64,000 bases of DNA from contig NZ_CP027706.1 of the NCBI RefSeq assembly GCF_003850565.1, forward strand, positions 5,952,001 through 6,016,000, written 5' to 3'. How positions within the stretch are numbered: position 1 is the first letter of the stretch; every line of letters begins with the position of its first letter. Positions 7,842 to 16,316 of this stretch are shown piece after piece. The notes beneath the pieces were generated by a model. It saw only the letters and a list, made by a program, of their open reading frames with translations. It had not been told where the DNA came from and ran no database searches. Origin of the DNA: Pseudomonas sessilinigenes. Lineage in GTDB: Bacteria; Pseudomonadota; Gammaproteobacteria; Pseudomonadales; Pseudomonadaceae. The translations under genes and the position numbers were made by a program.

Positions 7842-9581
7842 ATGGACTTTTCCCTTAAGCACCTGGCCACGGCCACCCTGATGCTCGCCAGCCTGTCGGC
7901 GTTCGCCAACGTCGCCCAGGCCAACATCACGCCGCAACAGAGCGCGGCCATCCTCAAGAACTTCAACGACGCCTCGGTCAAGGACTTCCGCCAGTTCATC
8001 GGTGAGGTCGCCAAGAGCCAGCCGGGCAAGAGTGCCCACCTGGCCCCGGCCATCGATGGCTTCCTGGCCGGCAAGACGCTCTCGGCCGAGCAGCAGAACG
8101 AGATCCACCGCCTGCTGGGCCTCTATGCCCGAGTGAAATATGGCACGGCGGCCACCCAGACCCTGCGCGAACTGGTTGAGATCCCAACCTTCAATGTCGA
8201 GGGCGTGCCCCAATACAAGAACCCGGAATTCCTCAAGATCGCCGAGAAGATCAAGGGCCTGGCCCAGGACTTCGGCCTGGCGTTTCGCAATGTCGACAAC
8301 CGCGTCTACGAGATCTCCCTGACCGGCAGCGGCGACGAAGTAGTGGGCATCCACGCCCACGCCGACGTGGTGCCGGTCACCCCGGAGAACTGGGTGCTGC
8401 AGGACGGTACCCGGCTCGACCCGTTCAAGGTCACGCTGATCGGCGACCGGATGTACGGGCGCGGCACCGAGGATGACAAGAACGGCATCGTGGTGGCGCT
8501 CTACGCCATGAAGATCGTCAAGGAAGAAAAACTGCCCCTGGCCCGCAACTTCAAGCTGCTGGTGGATACCACCGAAGAAACCAGCGGCGATGCCATCCCC
8601 TACTACTTCGAACACAACCCGGTGCCCAACTACAACCTGGCGCTCGATGGCGGCTACCCGGTGGTGATCGCCGAGAAAGGCTACGGCACCGTGATGGCGA
8701 CCTTCCCCCAGCGTGCCGCCGAGGGTAAGGGCGCGCAGATCACCCACTTGACCGGCGGGCTGGCCACCAACCAGATCCCCTCCACCTCGGTGGCGACCCT
8801 GACCAGCGAGCAACCGGGCGAACTGGTTGCCAGCCTGCAGAAGGCCGGCGCCGATTACGTCAAGCGCCACGGTGGCGACTTCAAGATCGATGCCCGGGTG
8901 CAAGGCAAGGACGTGCTGCTGACCGTCACTGGCGTGTCCGCCCACTCCTCCGAACCCGAGTCCGGGGTCAACCCGGTGGCGCGGATGCTGGACTTCGTCC
9001 ACGGCCTGGAGGGCAAGGTGGCGCTCAAGCACAACCAGTTCACTGACGCCGCGCACTACCTCGCCGACAACTGGGGCCTGGACTATGAAGGCAAGAAGCT
9101 GGGCGTGGGTTTCTCGGATGCCTTCATGGGCCCGCTGACCACCTCCCCGACCCTGGTCAGCGTGGATGACAAGGCACTGAAGGTCGCGGTGAACCTGCGC
9201 GTGCCCAAGGGCAAGGCGCCAGAGGCGCTGAAGGCGCAGATCAGCGACAAGCTGGAGGCCTGGAGCAAGCAGAACCAGGTGGCAGTGCAGTTCAATACCT
9301 CGGTCGCCGCGCCGATGTACCGCAACCCCGAGGGCGAATGGGTCAAGGCGCTGCTGGACGTGGCCAGCGAGAACCTGGGCATGGCCCACACGTTCGGCAC
9401 CTCCGCCGGGGCAACCTCGGTACATGAACTGCCCAACGGCGTGCAATTCGGCCTGGCGCGTCCGGAGGTGAAATACACCGGCCACACCGACAACGAGTTC
9501 AAGACCGTGGAGCAGTTCCTGCTGGACCTGCAGATCGTCACCGAGATGGTCGGCCGGGTCGGACAGTTGCCCAAGCTCTAG
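7842..9581 (+). CDS. Exported M20 family dipeptidase
   Basis: About 579 aa. An N-terminal signal peptide (hydrophobic TATLMLASLSAFANVAQA) is followed by an M20 metallopeptidase core. Zinc-site motifs are GIHAHADVVPV, GRGTEDDKNG and DTTEETSGD; VTGVSAHSSEPESGVNP marks the lid domain, and the late GHTDNEF carries the last His. The length fits PepV-like dipeptidases acting in the periplasm. The start at 7842 has AAGGA at a good distance; the in-frame ATG at 7830 is too close to that site. It is monocistronic, preceded by the hairpin after the polyamine operon and facing the desaturase operon tail-to-tail. Substrate range is not readable. Confidence 0.85.
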   Translation: MDFSLKHLATATLMLASLSAFANVAQANITPQQSAAILKNFNDASVKDFRQFIGEVAKSQPGKSAHLAPAIDGFLAGKTLSAEQQNEIHRLLGLYARVKYGTAATQTLRELVEIPTFNVEGVPQYKNPEFLKIAEKIKGLAQDFGLAFRNVDNRVYEISLTGSGDEVVGIHAHADVVPVTPENWVLQDGTRLDPFKVTLIGDRMYGRGTEDDKNGIVVALYAMKIVKEEKLPLARNFKLLVDTTEETSGDAIPYYFEHNPVPNYNLALDGGYPVVIAEKGYGTVMATFPQRAAEGKGAQITHLTGGLATNQIPSTSVATLTSEQPGELVASLQKAGADYVKRHGGDFKIDARVQGKDVLLTVTGVSAHSSEPESGVNPVARMLDFVHGLEGKVALKHNQFTDAAHYLADNWGLDYEGKKLGVGFSDAFMGPLTTSPTLVSVDDKALKVAVNLRVPKGKAPEALKAQISDKLEAWSKQNQVAVQFNTSVAAPMYRNPEGEWVKALLDVASENLGMAHTFGTSAGATSVHELPNGVQFGLARPEVKYTGHTDNEFKTVEQFLLDLQIVTEMVGRVGQLPKL

Positions 9582-9622
9582 CCGTCCCCTTGGCACTGGC
9601 CCCTGCGGCCAGTGCACCTGCC

Positions 9623-10588
9623 TCAGCCGCCCGCAGCGTCCTGCGCCGGGCGGCTGACATCCCGCAGCACCGCGATATAGCCCCGGTAAAGGTTCTCCAC
9701 CGGCAGCAGCCCTCGGACCGCCAGCTGGCGATGGGCGCTGCGCAGGTGATAGAAGGGTATGCGCACGTAGAGATGGTGTTCGATGTGGTAGTGGATCCCG
9801 TGGGGGCCGAAGACGAAGGTCTGCCAGTTGGGCGCCACGATGCTGCGGGCGTTCTGGCTCTGGTCGGTGTTGGCGGGCAAGCCCGCATGCTCGAGGATCG
9901 CCCGCACGCGCCCCATCAGCGGCAACAAGGTGATGGCCGGCAGCAACCACAACCCCAGGTAGAGCCATGGGTGCCCGGACCAGGCCAGCAGTCCCAGCAG
10001 CAAGCCATTGCCCACCAGCATCGACAGGACTTCCCCGAACACTTGGCGCGCCGACTTGTCGACCTTGGGCAGGCAGTGGCGGTAGTCGCCGCGAGCCAAC
10101 CTGAAGGCGCTGATGAAGTACCCCACCCCACACAGGTCCGCCGCCAGGCGCAAGGCCAGGCGCCGCCGAGGCAGCGGATAGTCCCCGATGCCGAACACCG
10201 CCACCACCGGGTCATCATGCAGCATGGGCTGGCGATGGTGCTTGAGGTGCCCGGCCCGATAGGTGCGCAGGGAAAGGAACAACGGACCGGCGGCCAGCCA
10301 TTGGCCGACCAGGTCATTGGCCGACTGACGACGCAACAGCACGCCATGGGCGCTCTCGTGCATGATCACCGCCAGCGCCAGCTGGCTGCGGGCGATGACC
10401 AGCGCCGCCAGCAGGTATGTCAGGGGGTGCGGCCAATAGGCGGCACAGGCAAATGCCGCACCGATCAGGCCCCAGTCGGCCAGCAACGCCAACAGGCCGA
10501 TCCACGGCTTGAGGACGAACCACTCGGCGGCGGGGGTAAAGGCGCGCAATGCCAGGTTGGCCCCGGCACGCGATTCAAGCTGGGACAC
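9623..10588 (-). CDS. Membrane fatty acid desaturase
   Basis: 321 aa integral membrane protein with the three histidine boxes of the FA_desaturase family: HESAH, HLKHH and HIEHH. It is predicted to introduce a double bond or hydroxyl into an acyl or lipid chain using a diiron centre at the inner membrane. The start is a GTG at 10588 with AAGGGAG upstream; it overlaps the PAP2 gene by 14 nt. It is the last gene of a six-gene operon with two glycosyltransferases, an exported protein, a ferritin-like diiron protein and a PAP2 phosphatase. The context suggests tailoring of the lipid part of an envelope glycolipid (inference). Terpenoid or carotenoid substrates cannot be excluded. Confidence 0.85.
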   Translation of the reverse strand: MSQLESRAGANLALRAFTPAAEWFVLKPWIGLLALLADWGLIGAAFACAAYWPHPLTYLLAALVIARSQLALAVIMHESAHGVLLRRQSANDLVGQWLAAGPLFLSLRTYRAGHLKHHRQPMLHDDPVVAVFGIGDYPLPRRRLALRLAADLCGVGYFISAFRLARGDYRHCLPKVDKSARQVFGEVLSMLVGNGLLLGLLAWSGHPWLYLGLWLLPAITLLPLMGRVRAILEHAGLPANTDQSQNARSIVAPNWQTFVFGPHGIHYHIEHHLYVRIPFYHLRSAHRQLAVRGLLPVENLYRGYIAVLRDVSRPAQDAAGG

Positions 10589-11195
10589 GGCGAATGCTCC
10601 CTTGTCGGTGAGTGGCCAAGGCGCAGGCCAGGGCCAGTAGCAGGCCGCCAGCGACGTCGACCAGGGTGTGCTGCTTGAGGGTCAGGGTCGACAGGCAGAT
10701 CAACAGGCCGCTGCCGGCGACCAGCCATTTGCCACACCGGCCCCACAGTGCTCGGCAGGCCAGGCACGTCACGGTGACATGCAGGCTGGGAAAACCATTG
10801 CAGGCCAGGTCCAGTTGCCACATCCGGCTCAGTCGCTGCTGCAGGAAGCCGCTGCCGAGCACGCCGAGATCCGGCCGGGGCACCTGCTCGGGAAACAGCC
10901 AGAAGCACAACAGGCCCACGACGAAGGCGATGCCGGTAGCGTTGCGCAAGGCCTTGAAGCCCTGTTGGCTGGCGTAGGCCGCCGCCAACAGGACAAAGGG
11001 AAAGAACAGCACGTAAAGGAACCAGGACTGGGCCACGAAAGGAATCAGCTCATCCAGCGGCGTGACCCAGTGATAGCGCGGCGTGACCAGGCGCTGCAGG
11101 CCGATGAACGCGCCCAACCCCAGCAGCAAGCCGAACGCCGCCGCCAGGGCCTGCCGAGGATTGGCGGACCCGAGACGCGACCAGGAGCCGGTCAT
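10575..11195 (-). CDS. PAP2-superfamily membrane phosphatase
   Basis: 206 aa with about five hydrophobic segments. The phosphatase signature is visible in its second and third parts: CNGFPSLHV, and STLTLKQHTLVDVAGG with the catalytic His. The first KxxxxxxRP-type motif is poorly conserved. PAP2 enzymes dephosphorylate lipid phosphates or act as phosphotransferases; here it is the membrane-lipid step of the operon. It lies 51 nt after the GT-B gene and overlaps the desaturase gene by 14 nt. Candidate activities are lipid phosphate hydrolysis or transfer of a phospho-headgroup (inference). Confidence 0.78.
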   Translation of the reverse strand: MTGSWSRLGSANPRQALAAAFGLLLGLGAFIGLQRLVTPRYHWVTPLDELIPFVAQSWFLYVLFFPFVLLAAAYASQQGFKALRNATGIAFVVGLLCFWLFPEQVPRPDLGVLGSGFLQQRLSRMWQLDLACNGFPSLHVTVTCLACRALWGRCGKWLVAGSGLLICLSTLTLKQHTLVDVAGGLLLALACALATHRQGSIRRVPA

Positions 11196-11246
11196 GGCTG
11201 TCGGCTCGCCACGGGCATGGGGGCATGGCGATTCAAGACGGCGCCC

Positions 11247-12338
11247 TCACAAGCCAAGCAGGTGGTTGGCCCAGGCATCGATCCGTGCCTGGGCCCGCTG
11301 GTTGCCCGACACCACGTCAGGCGCTGGGGCGGCCGCGCTCAATTGCTGCGCCGCCGCGCTCACCTGGCGCCGAAAGTCGGCAATGTCGCCGCGCCAGGTC
11401 ACTACCCGGTGCAGCAACTGCAACTGGCTGGCCCGGGCGGCATTGCTGGCCTGCTCCGGCTGGTCGCTTACCACCAGGATGATCGGCCGCTGGTAGACCC
11501 GGGCGATGGACAGCGCCGCCATGCCCGGTGCCGATACCAGCAGTTGCGCCCGGGCCGCGCGGCTGGCCCAGTGCGGGTCGACTCCAAGCCAGCCGTTGCG
11601 CCCGGCATACCCTTCGCCCACCAGGTGTCGATCCAGGCCGGCATCGTCCAGGCCGGCCTCCAGGGCATCGGCCAGCCCGGGTTCGCGAAAGTGCGGGTTG
11701 AGGTACACCGCCGCGCCCACCGTGAGCTCCTCCGGCAACGCCTCGGCCAGGGCCACCGGGGTCGGCAGGCGATACAGCGCTCGGGCCACGGTATCGTCGA
11801 CCTCATAGGCAAAATCGTGCTCGATGCGCCCCCGCGCGGCATCGATCTGGCGTCCGACGATCCAGGCGAACAACCGCCCGAACTGCCGTGGCCACATGCC
11901 GTCGAAGTTGTTCAGCAACGCCACCTTCAGACTCGCGCCGTACACATGCACCACCTTGCGCCGCCAGCCCGGCAACATGCCCATGTACAGCAACGCCGGG
12001 TGGAAGGAGTCGTTGACCACCAGCTCCACGCCGCGCAAACGGCGCCGCAGCTGGAGGATATCGCGCAGCATCCGCCCGGGACGGAACAGGTACTGGGCAA
12101 CATTGCGATTGGTGGCCCGGCGCAGCATGTTCTGCTGGCTGTCGAACTGCACCGCATAGTGCCGCGAAAGGACCTCGGCCTGGACCCCGAAACTGCGCAG
12201 GAAGCGCTGGCCCTGGTCCGACGTGGTCAGCACCTCGACCTGGGCGCCGGTCGCGCGCAGGGCATGCACCAACAACTGCGCGCGCATCAGGTGGCCACGG
12301 GCATCGGCGGTGGCGAGATAGAGAATGCGTGGAGTCAT
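11247..12338 (-). CDS. GT-B fold glycosyltransferase-like protein (MurG-like)
   Basis: 363 aa. The N-terminal segment RILYLATADARGHLMRAQLL, with its GHLMRA loop, resembles MurG/MGDG-synthase-type glycosyltransferases, and the C-terminal half carries a second Rossmann-like domain with VSAPGMAALSIAR near the donor site. It probably transfers a sugar from a nucleotide-sugar to a lipid acceptor on the cytoplasmic face. The ATG overlaps the end of the ferritin-like gene by 4 nt. Similarity is low enough that the family assignment is moderate. It pairs with a GT2 enzyme at the head of the operon, so a disaccharide or a glycosylated lipid is plausible. Confidence 0.65.
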   Translation of the reverse strand: MTPRILYLATADARGHLMRAQLLVHALRATGAQVEVLTTSDQGQRFLRSFGVQAEVLSRHYAVQFDSQQNMLRRATNRNVAQYLFRPGRMLRDILQLRRRLRGVELVVNDSFHPALLYMGMLPGWRRKVVHVYGASLKVALLNNFDGMWPRQFGRLFAWIVGRQIDAARGRIEHDFAYEVDDTVARALYRLPTPVALAEALPEELTVGAAVYLNPHFREPGLADALEAGLDDAGLDRHLVGEGYAGRNGWLGVDPHWASRAARAQLLVSAPGMAALSIARVYQRPIILVVSDQPEQASNAARASQLQLLHRVVTWRGDIADFRRQVSAAAQQLSAAAPAPDVVSGNQRAQARIDAWANHLLGL

Positions 12339-13069
12339 CGAATGGCGCCGCGTCCACCGCCCAGTACCCAGCCGGCCAGGTACATCGCCAGGGCGCCGGT
12401 CACGCCAAAGCTCGCATCGACCCGGCGGATATCCTTGAGCAGGCGCGCCAGATGCACGGTTTCATGGGGGGCGACAATGCGTTGCAAGGTGCCCTGGCAC
12501 AAGCGCACATGGGCCTTTTCATCGGCCAGGACCTGCGACAGCAACGGATACAGCCCATGCTCGGCGCCGATGACCGCGCAGTGGCGGCTAAGCACCCGTT
12601 GCGCCATCTGTTCGGCACACAGGCCGGTGGCATAGGCCGGCACCAGCAGGCCATGCTCGAAATGCCCCGCATAGCGGCGGGCCAGGCGCTGCCAGCGCAG
12701 GATCTTGCGCCGGCTGAGCCAATCCGGTTCCAGGCGTGCCGTACCTTCACCGCCACGTTCGCCCAGGGCTGCGGCGAACAGCGTCACGTGCCGTTGTTCG
12801 TCAGCCAGGTGCCGCTCGACCTGGCGCTCGAGCCAGGGTGGCGACTGCGGCAGCAACTCATCCAGCAGCGCACGTTCGGTGGCATCCTCCCCAGCCAGGT
12901 AGATGCGCAACAGCAGGCGCTCCCCACGCACGCTGCGATGCAGGCGCTGCAGGGCGACGCGCTTGATGCGGTCCACCAGGCGCGCCTGCACGGCTCCCAG
13001 CCCACGGGGCCGGGGCATGTCCAGGCAACTGAAGTCCGCTTGGCTTGCAAGCGCTTCGCCGGCACTCAT
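12335..13069 (-). CDS. Ferritin-like diiron protein, unknown function
   Basis: 244 aa, mostly helical. Two ExxH motifs, E91QRH94 and E184KAH187, and additional Glu at about 65-71, 153 and 170 give the ligand pattern of a four-helix-bundle carboxylate-bridged diiron site, as in ferritin-like oxygenases and MiaE-type hydroxylases. No signal peptide. It could hydroxylate or otherwise oxidise an intermediate of the operon's product. It is coupled by ATGA overlaps to the exported protein upstream and the GT-B enzyme downstream. Exact family unknown; the diiron reading is an inference from spacing of the motifs. Confidence 0.65.
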   Translation of the reverse strand: MSAGEALASQADFSCLDMPRPRGLGAVQARLVDRIKRVALQRLHRSVRGERLLLRIYLAGEDATERALLDELLPQSPPWLERQVERHLADEQRHVTLFAAALGERGGEGTARLEPDWLSRRKILRWQRLARRYAGHFEHGLLVPAYATGLCAEQMAQRVLSRHCAVIGAEHGLYPLLSQVLADEKAHVRLCQGTLQRIVAPHETVHLARLLKDIRRVDASFGVTGALAMYLAGWVLGGGRGAIR

Positions 13070-14097
13070 GGCATGGACTGCGCGGTGTCCACGCCTTGGG
13101 GCGCAGTGGTGGCCGCCTGGGCGCTGCGATGCCAGGCCAGGATCAAGCCGATGAAGCTGTCACGCATGAAGGCCGTACCGCTGGCAGTGGCCCCGGGGAA
13201 ACTTTGCTCCTGGCCGTTGTAACGCAGGTAGCCCTTGCCATTGACCGCGCCCAGCTCCAGGCGGTCGTGCTTGCGCAAGCCACGCTGGCGCACGTCCTCG
13301 AGCAAGGGGCTGTCCTCCAGGCCGAAGACGAACAACTGGCGCTGGACCACCCACAGCGGAATCTGGCCGCTCAAGGCTTGCAGGTCGAGATTCCAGGTGC
13401 CCTGCTCCAGCACCTGGTCCAGCGGCAGGCTGCCTGGTTGCCTCGAGCTGAAGCGGGCACGCATCAGCGACTTCGAGACCCGCCCGACCCCCAGACCGAT
13501 GGTGATGTCATCGGCCGTCGGATTTTCCCCGTCGCTGGGACGCACCACCACCAAATAGCTGGCGACCCGGGCGGCAATCGATGGCTGCGCCAGGACCTTG
13601 CGCGCCAGCTCGGGATTGAGCAGCACGTACTCGTCACGCCCCTGGTGGACGCTGATCTGGTAAGGGTCCAGAGCGATATCCCGGAAGGTGCCACGCACCG
13701 GCGCATGTACATAGGTGTCGGCCTTCCAGGTCTTGCCCGAGCGCCGCACCAGTACCTGCAAGCTCAAGGGCACGCGCTGGCCGTCACTGGCGATGCCGCT
13801 GCCATGCAGCAGCACGTCGCCGATCACGCCCTTGCCGGCATGCCGGGCCTCGACGCTGAACACTATGGTGCGCGCCTGCGGGTCAACGCTGGCCCGTGCG
13901 TCCGCCACGTCCAGGGCCAGGCGGTTGCAGTCCTGCGCGGCGCCGCCCTGCACCGTCGCACAGCCACTGCCGGAGACGAAGTGCAACACGCTGCGGCCAC
14001 TGATTTCGCTGGACGCGGCGCTGGCCGGGACGGCGCACGCCAACCATGCCAGGCACGCCAGGGAGGAGCCGAATACGGCCAGGGGTTTCATGCTCAT
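13066..14097 (-). CDS. Exported protein of the glycolipid-like operon, unknown
   Basis: 343 aa with a clear signal peptide: MSMK, a hydrophobic core, and a CAVPASA-type cleavage site near residue 27. The mature part is beta-rich with two early Cys (SGSGCATVQGG and AQDCNR) that could form a disulfide. I recognise no domain. The start at 14097 follows AGGAAG by 5 nt; an earlier in-frame ATG lacks a site. The 3' end overlaps the ferritin-like gene by 4 nt. As the only exported soluble product of the operon it may bind, carry or anchor the lipid or glycan product outside the inner membrane (inference). Confidence 0.7.
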   Translation of the reverse strand: MSMKPLAVFGSSLACLAWLACAVPASAASSEISGRSVLHFVSGSGCATVQGGAAQDCNRLALDVADARASVDPQARTIVFSVEARHAGKGVIGDVLLHGSGIASDGQRVPLSLQVLVRRSGKTWKADTYVHAPVRGTFRDIALDPYQISVHQGRDEYVLLNPELARKVLAQPSIAARVASYLVVVRPSDGENPTADDITIGLGVGRVSKSLMRARFSSRQPGSLPLDQVLEQGTWNLDLQALSGQIPLWVVQRQLFVFGLEDSPLLEDVRQRGLRKHDRLELGAVNGKGYLRYNGQEQSFPGATASGTAFMRDSFIGLILAWHRSAQAATTAPQGVDTAQSMP

Positions 14098-14136
14098 GGG
14101 AACTTCCTGTAGGGGCGCCAAGGGGGGCGGCGCGGA

Positions 14137-15219
14137 TCAATCCAGCTGGCGGTGATAGGACAGGGCTTGCCCCTGGCGCGCGCTGGCACGGCCGATGTTC
14201 AACCCCAGCCCGCGGACCAGCGCACCGGCGCTATCGAGGGACGAGATACCGAGTATCGCCAGGATCGCACCCAGGCGCCGCCGGCCATGCACGGCCGGCA
14301 GGTCCTGGTGGTTGAGCGCGCGCAGGCTGTAGCCCAGGCGCCCGAGCATCACGCACAAGGGGCCGATAGGTCCGCTGCGTCCAAGCCACTGCAACCAGCC
14401 CGGCATATAGGCACGCACCAGGTAGGGGGTCAGGTCGACACTGTCGCCACCGCGCAACCAGCGCAGCTTGAACACTTCGCCACGGCTGTCGGGCAACCGG
14501 TGCTCGGTATGGGCCGCCGGAACGTAGCGTACCGCCACCCCCGCTGCTTGCAGGCGCAGGCCCATGACCTGGCAGTGGGCACGGTAGACGCCGTCCAGCG
14601 GCTGGTAGCGATACTGCTCGAAGGTGGCACAACGAAAGGCCACGTTGTTCGCGTAGAAATTGCGGGTCGCCCGGGCACCGAGCGGGCTGGGGAAGTACAT
14701 GAAGTCGATGGTGGTCAACGCGCTGCCGACCACGCTCGGGGCATAGCTGGTGCGCCCGGCGACGGCCAGGGGCGCATCCACCTCGGTGAAGGGCAAGAGC
14801 AACTGTTCCAGCCAGTGGCTGGCGGGAAGGCAGTCGGCATCGGCGAACACCACGTACTGGCAGCGCGCCTGGTCGACCGCCTCGAAACCGATATTCTTGG
14901 CCTCGTAATAACCGGTGCGGGGATCGATCTCGACGAACTCCAGCACTCGCCCGGCCAGTGCGCACAGCGCCTCCCGGGCCGCTTGTCCGAGGCCATCGTG
15001 GGTGATGACCCATTGGCCGAGCGATTGCGGGCAGAGGCTCTGGCGAGCCAGGCGGGCGACCAGGTGCTTGAGGCTGTCCAGGGCCTGCGCCGCGTCCTTG
15101 CCGCCGCGCAGGTTGTTGGTCTCCAGCACCAGCGCGGCCCTGCCGGCGATCGCTGCCAGGGTCCCGGCATCACAGGCGGGCTGTTGCGACATCCGGGTCG
15201 TCGATTGTTGGCTATCCAT
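14137..15219 (-). CDS. Family 2 glycosyltransferase
   Basis: 360 aa. The central region YYEAKNIGFEAV followed by YVVFADADCLP contains the DxD-type DAD motif of GT2 enzymes, with acceptor-side residues further on (GGDS near residue 265). One or two C-terminal hydrophobic stretches suggest membrane association. It should transfer a sugar from a nucleotide-sugar to a lipid or glycan acceptor at the cytoplasmic face. It is the first gene of the six-gene unit, 39 nt before the exported protein gene, and 69 nt downstream of lysR. The ATG at 15219 has only a weak ribosome site; a second ATG at 15192 is possible. Confidence 0.8.
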   Translation of the reverse strand: MDSQQSTTRMSQQPACDAGTLAAIAGRAALVLETNNLRGGKDAAQALDSLKHLVARLARQSLCPQSLGQWVITHDGLGQAAREALCALAGRVLEFVEIDPRTGYYEAKNIGFEAVDQARCQYVVFADADCLPASHWLEQLLLPFTEVDAPLAVAGRTSYAPSVVGSALTTIDFMYFPSPLGARATRNFYANNVAFRCATFEQYRYQPLDGVYRAHCQVMGLRLQAAGVAVRYVPAAHTEHRLPDSRGEVFKLRWLRGGDSVDLTPYLVRAYMPGWLQWLGRSGPIGPLCVMLGRLGYSLRALNHQDLPAVHGRRRLGAILAILGISSLDSAGALVRGLGLNIGRASARQGQALSYHRQLD

Positions 15220-15288
15220 GGCGCGGTATCTCAGGAAAAGGCAGGGCTGCCGGGCTTCAGGGGCGCAATCACAGCATTATTCCGGGGA

Positions 15289-16185
15289 TTATTCAAACGG
15301 CGGATTCGCCGGCCCGCCCGTGTTGGCGAAGGACCGCGCCAGGTGCTCCATCACCAGGCGCATGCGCGTGGTATGCCGCAGGTCCTGGTGGGTGACCATC
15401 CACACCTCATATGGCTTGCCGGCCGTGCGCCCGGGCCAGATCCGCTCCAGGCCGTCACGCCGGCCCATCTCGATGGGGATCTCGCTGATGCCCAGACCCT
15501 GGGCGATGGAGCGCCGCAGCAACATGTTGGAGTTCACCGCCATCACCACCCGGGCCTGGTCGATGGGCTCGTCGAGCAAGGTCGGCTGCGCACGATCCCG
15601 CCAGTACGGCTCGTACATCACCAGGTCATGGCCCTTGAAGCCGGTGCCTGGCTCGGGCTGGCCATGGCGCTCCAGGTATTCGTGAGTCGCGAACAGGCCC
15701 ATCGGCCACTCGGCCAGCTTGCGCAGGATCAGGTCGGGATTGTCCGGACGCAGGTTCCTGATGGCGATATCGGTTTCGCGTCGTGACAGGTTGACCACCT
15801 CGGAGGTGCTGTTGAGCACGATGCGGATATCCGGGTGCGCAAGGTGCAGCGCCTTGAGTGCCGGCATCACGAAATCACAGGCCAGGGAGTCGGTGGTGGA
15901 GATCCGTACTTCGCCGGCCAGTTCGTTATCCATCCCCCCGGTGCGCCGGATCAGCTCCAGGGCCATCTGCTCCATCTTCCCGGCCATCGCGAACGCCATT
16001 TCGCCAACGCTGGTCAGCTGGTAGCCGGCCGGAGTGCGCAGGAACAGGGTCGACCCCAGGTCCGCCTCCATGGCCGCGATACGCCGCCCCACCGTGGCCT
16101 GGTCCACGTGCAGCACGCGCGCCGCACGGCGCAAGGTCAGCTCGCGCCCGAGGGCCAGCAGGACCCGTGCATCATCCCAGTTCAT
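15289..16185 (-). CDS. LysR-type transcriptional regulator
   Basis: 298 aa. The N-terminal winged helix is canonical: LALGRELTLRRAARVLHVDQ, then ATVGRRIAAME. An effector domain fills residues 90-290. The ATG follows GGGGAA. It is divergent from the quinone oxidoreductase gene with 131 bp between, the classic arrangement in which a LysR protein controls itself and the neighbour. It also reads toward the glycosyltransferase operon, 69 nt on, so some read-through is possible. The effector is unknown. Confidence 0.88.
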   Translation of the reverse strand: MNWDDARVLLALGRELTLRRAARVLHVDQATVGRRIAAMEADLGSTLFLRTPAGYQLTSVGEMAFAMAGKMEQMALELIRRTGGMDNELAGEVRISTTDSLACDFVMPALKALHLAHPDIRIVLNSTSEVVNLSRRETDIAIRNLRPDNPDLILRKLAEWPMGLFATHEYLERHGQPEPGTGFKGHDLVMYEPYWRDRAQPTLLDEPIDQARVVMAVNSNMLLRRSIAQGLGISEIPIEMGRRDGLERIWPGRTAGKPYEVWMVTHQDLRHTTRMRLVMEHLARSFANTGGPANPPFE

Positions 16186-16316
16186 TCAAGATTTCCCCAT
16201 GAAGAATCATTGCAACACAGCCTCGTAAAATCGCCGCACGCCGGCACCGGCCCGCTTGCGTAACCTTTGCCCACCCCAGCCCGAACGGCCGGCATCCACC
16301 TTACCAGGACCCATTT

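Noticed and set aside
14152..15786. 544-codon plus-strand frame over the GT2 and LysR genes
   Set aside because: Spans two real genes and their gap on the other strand; no recognisable domain.
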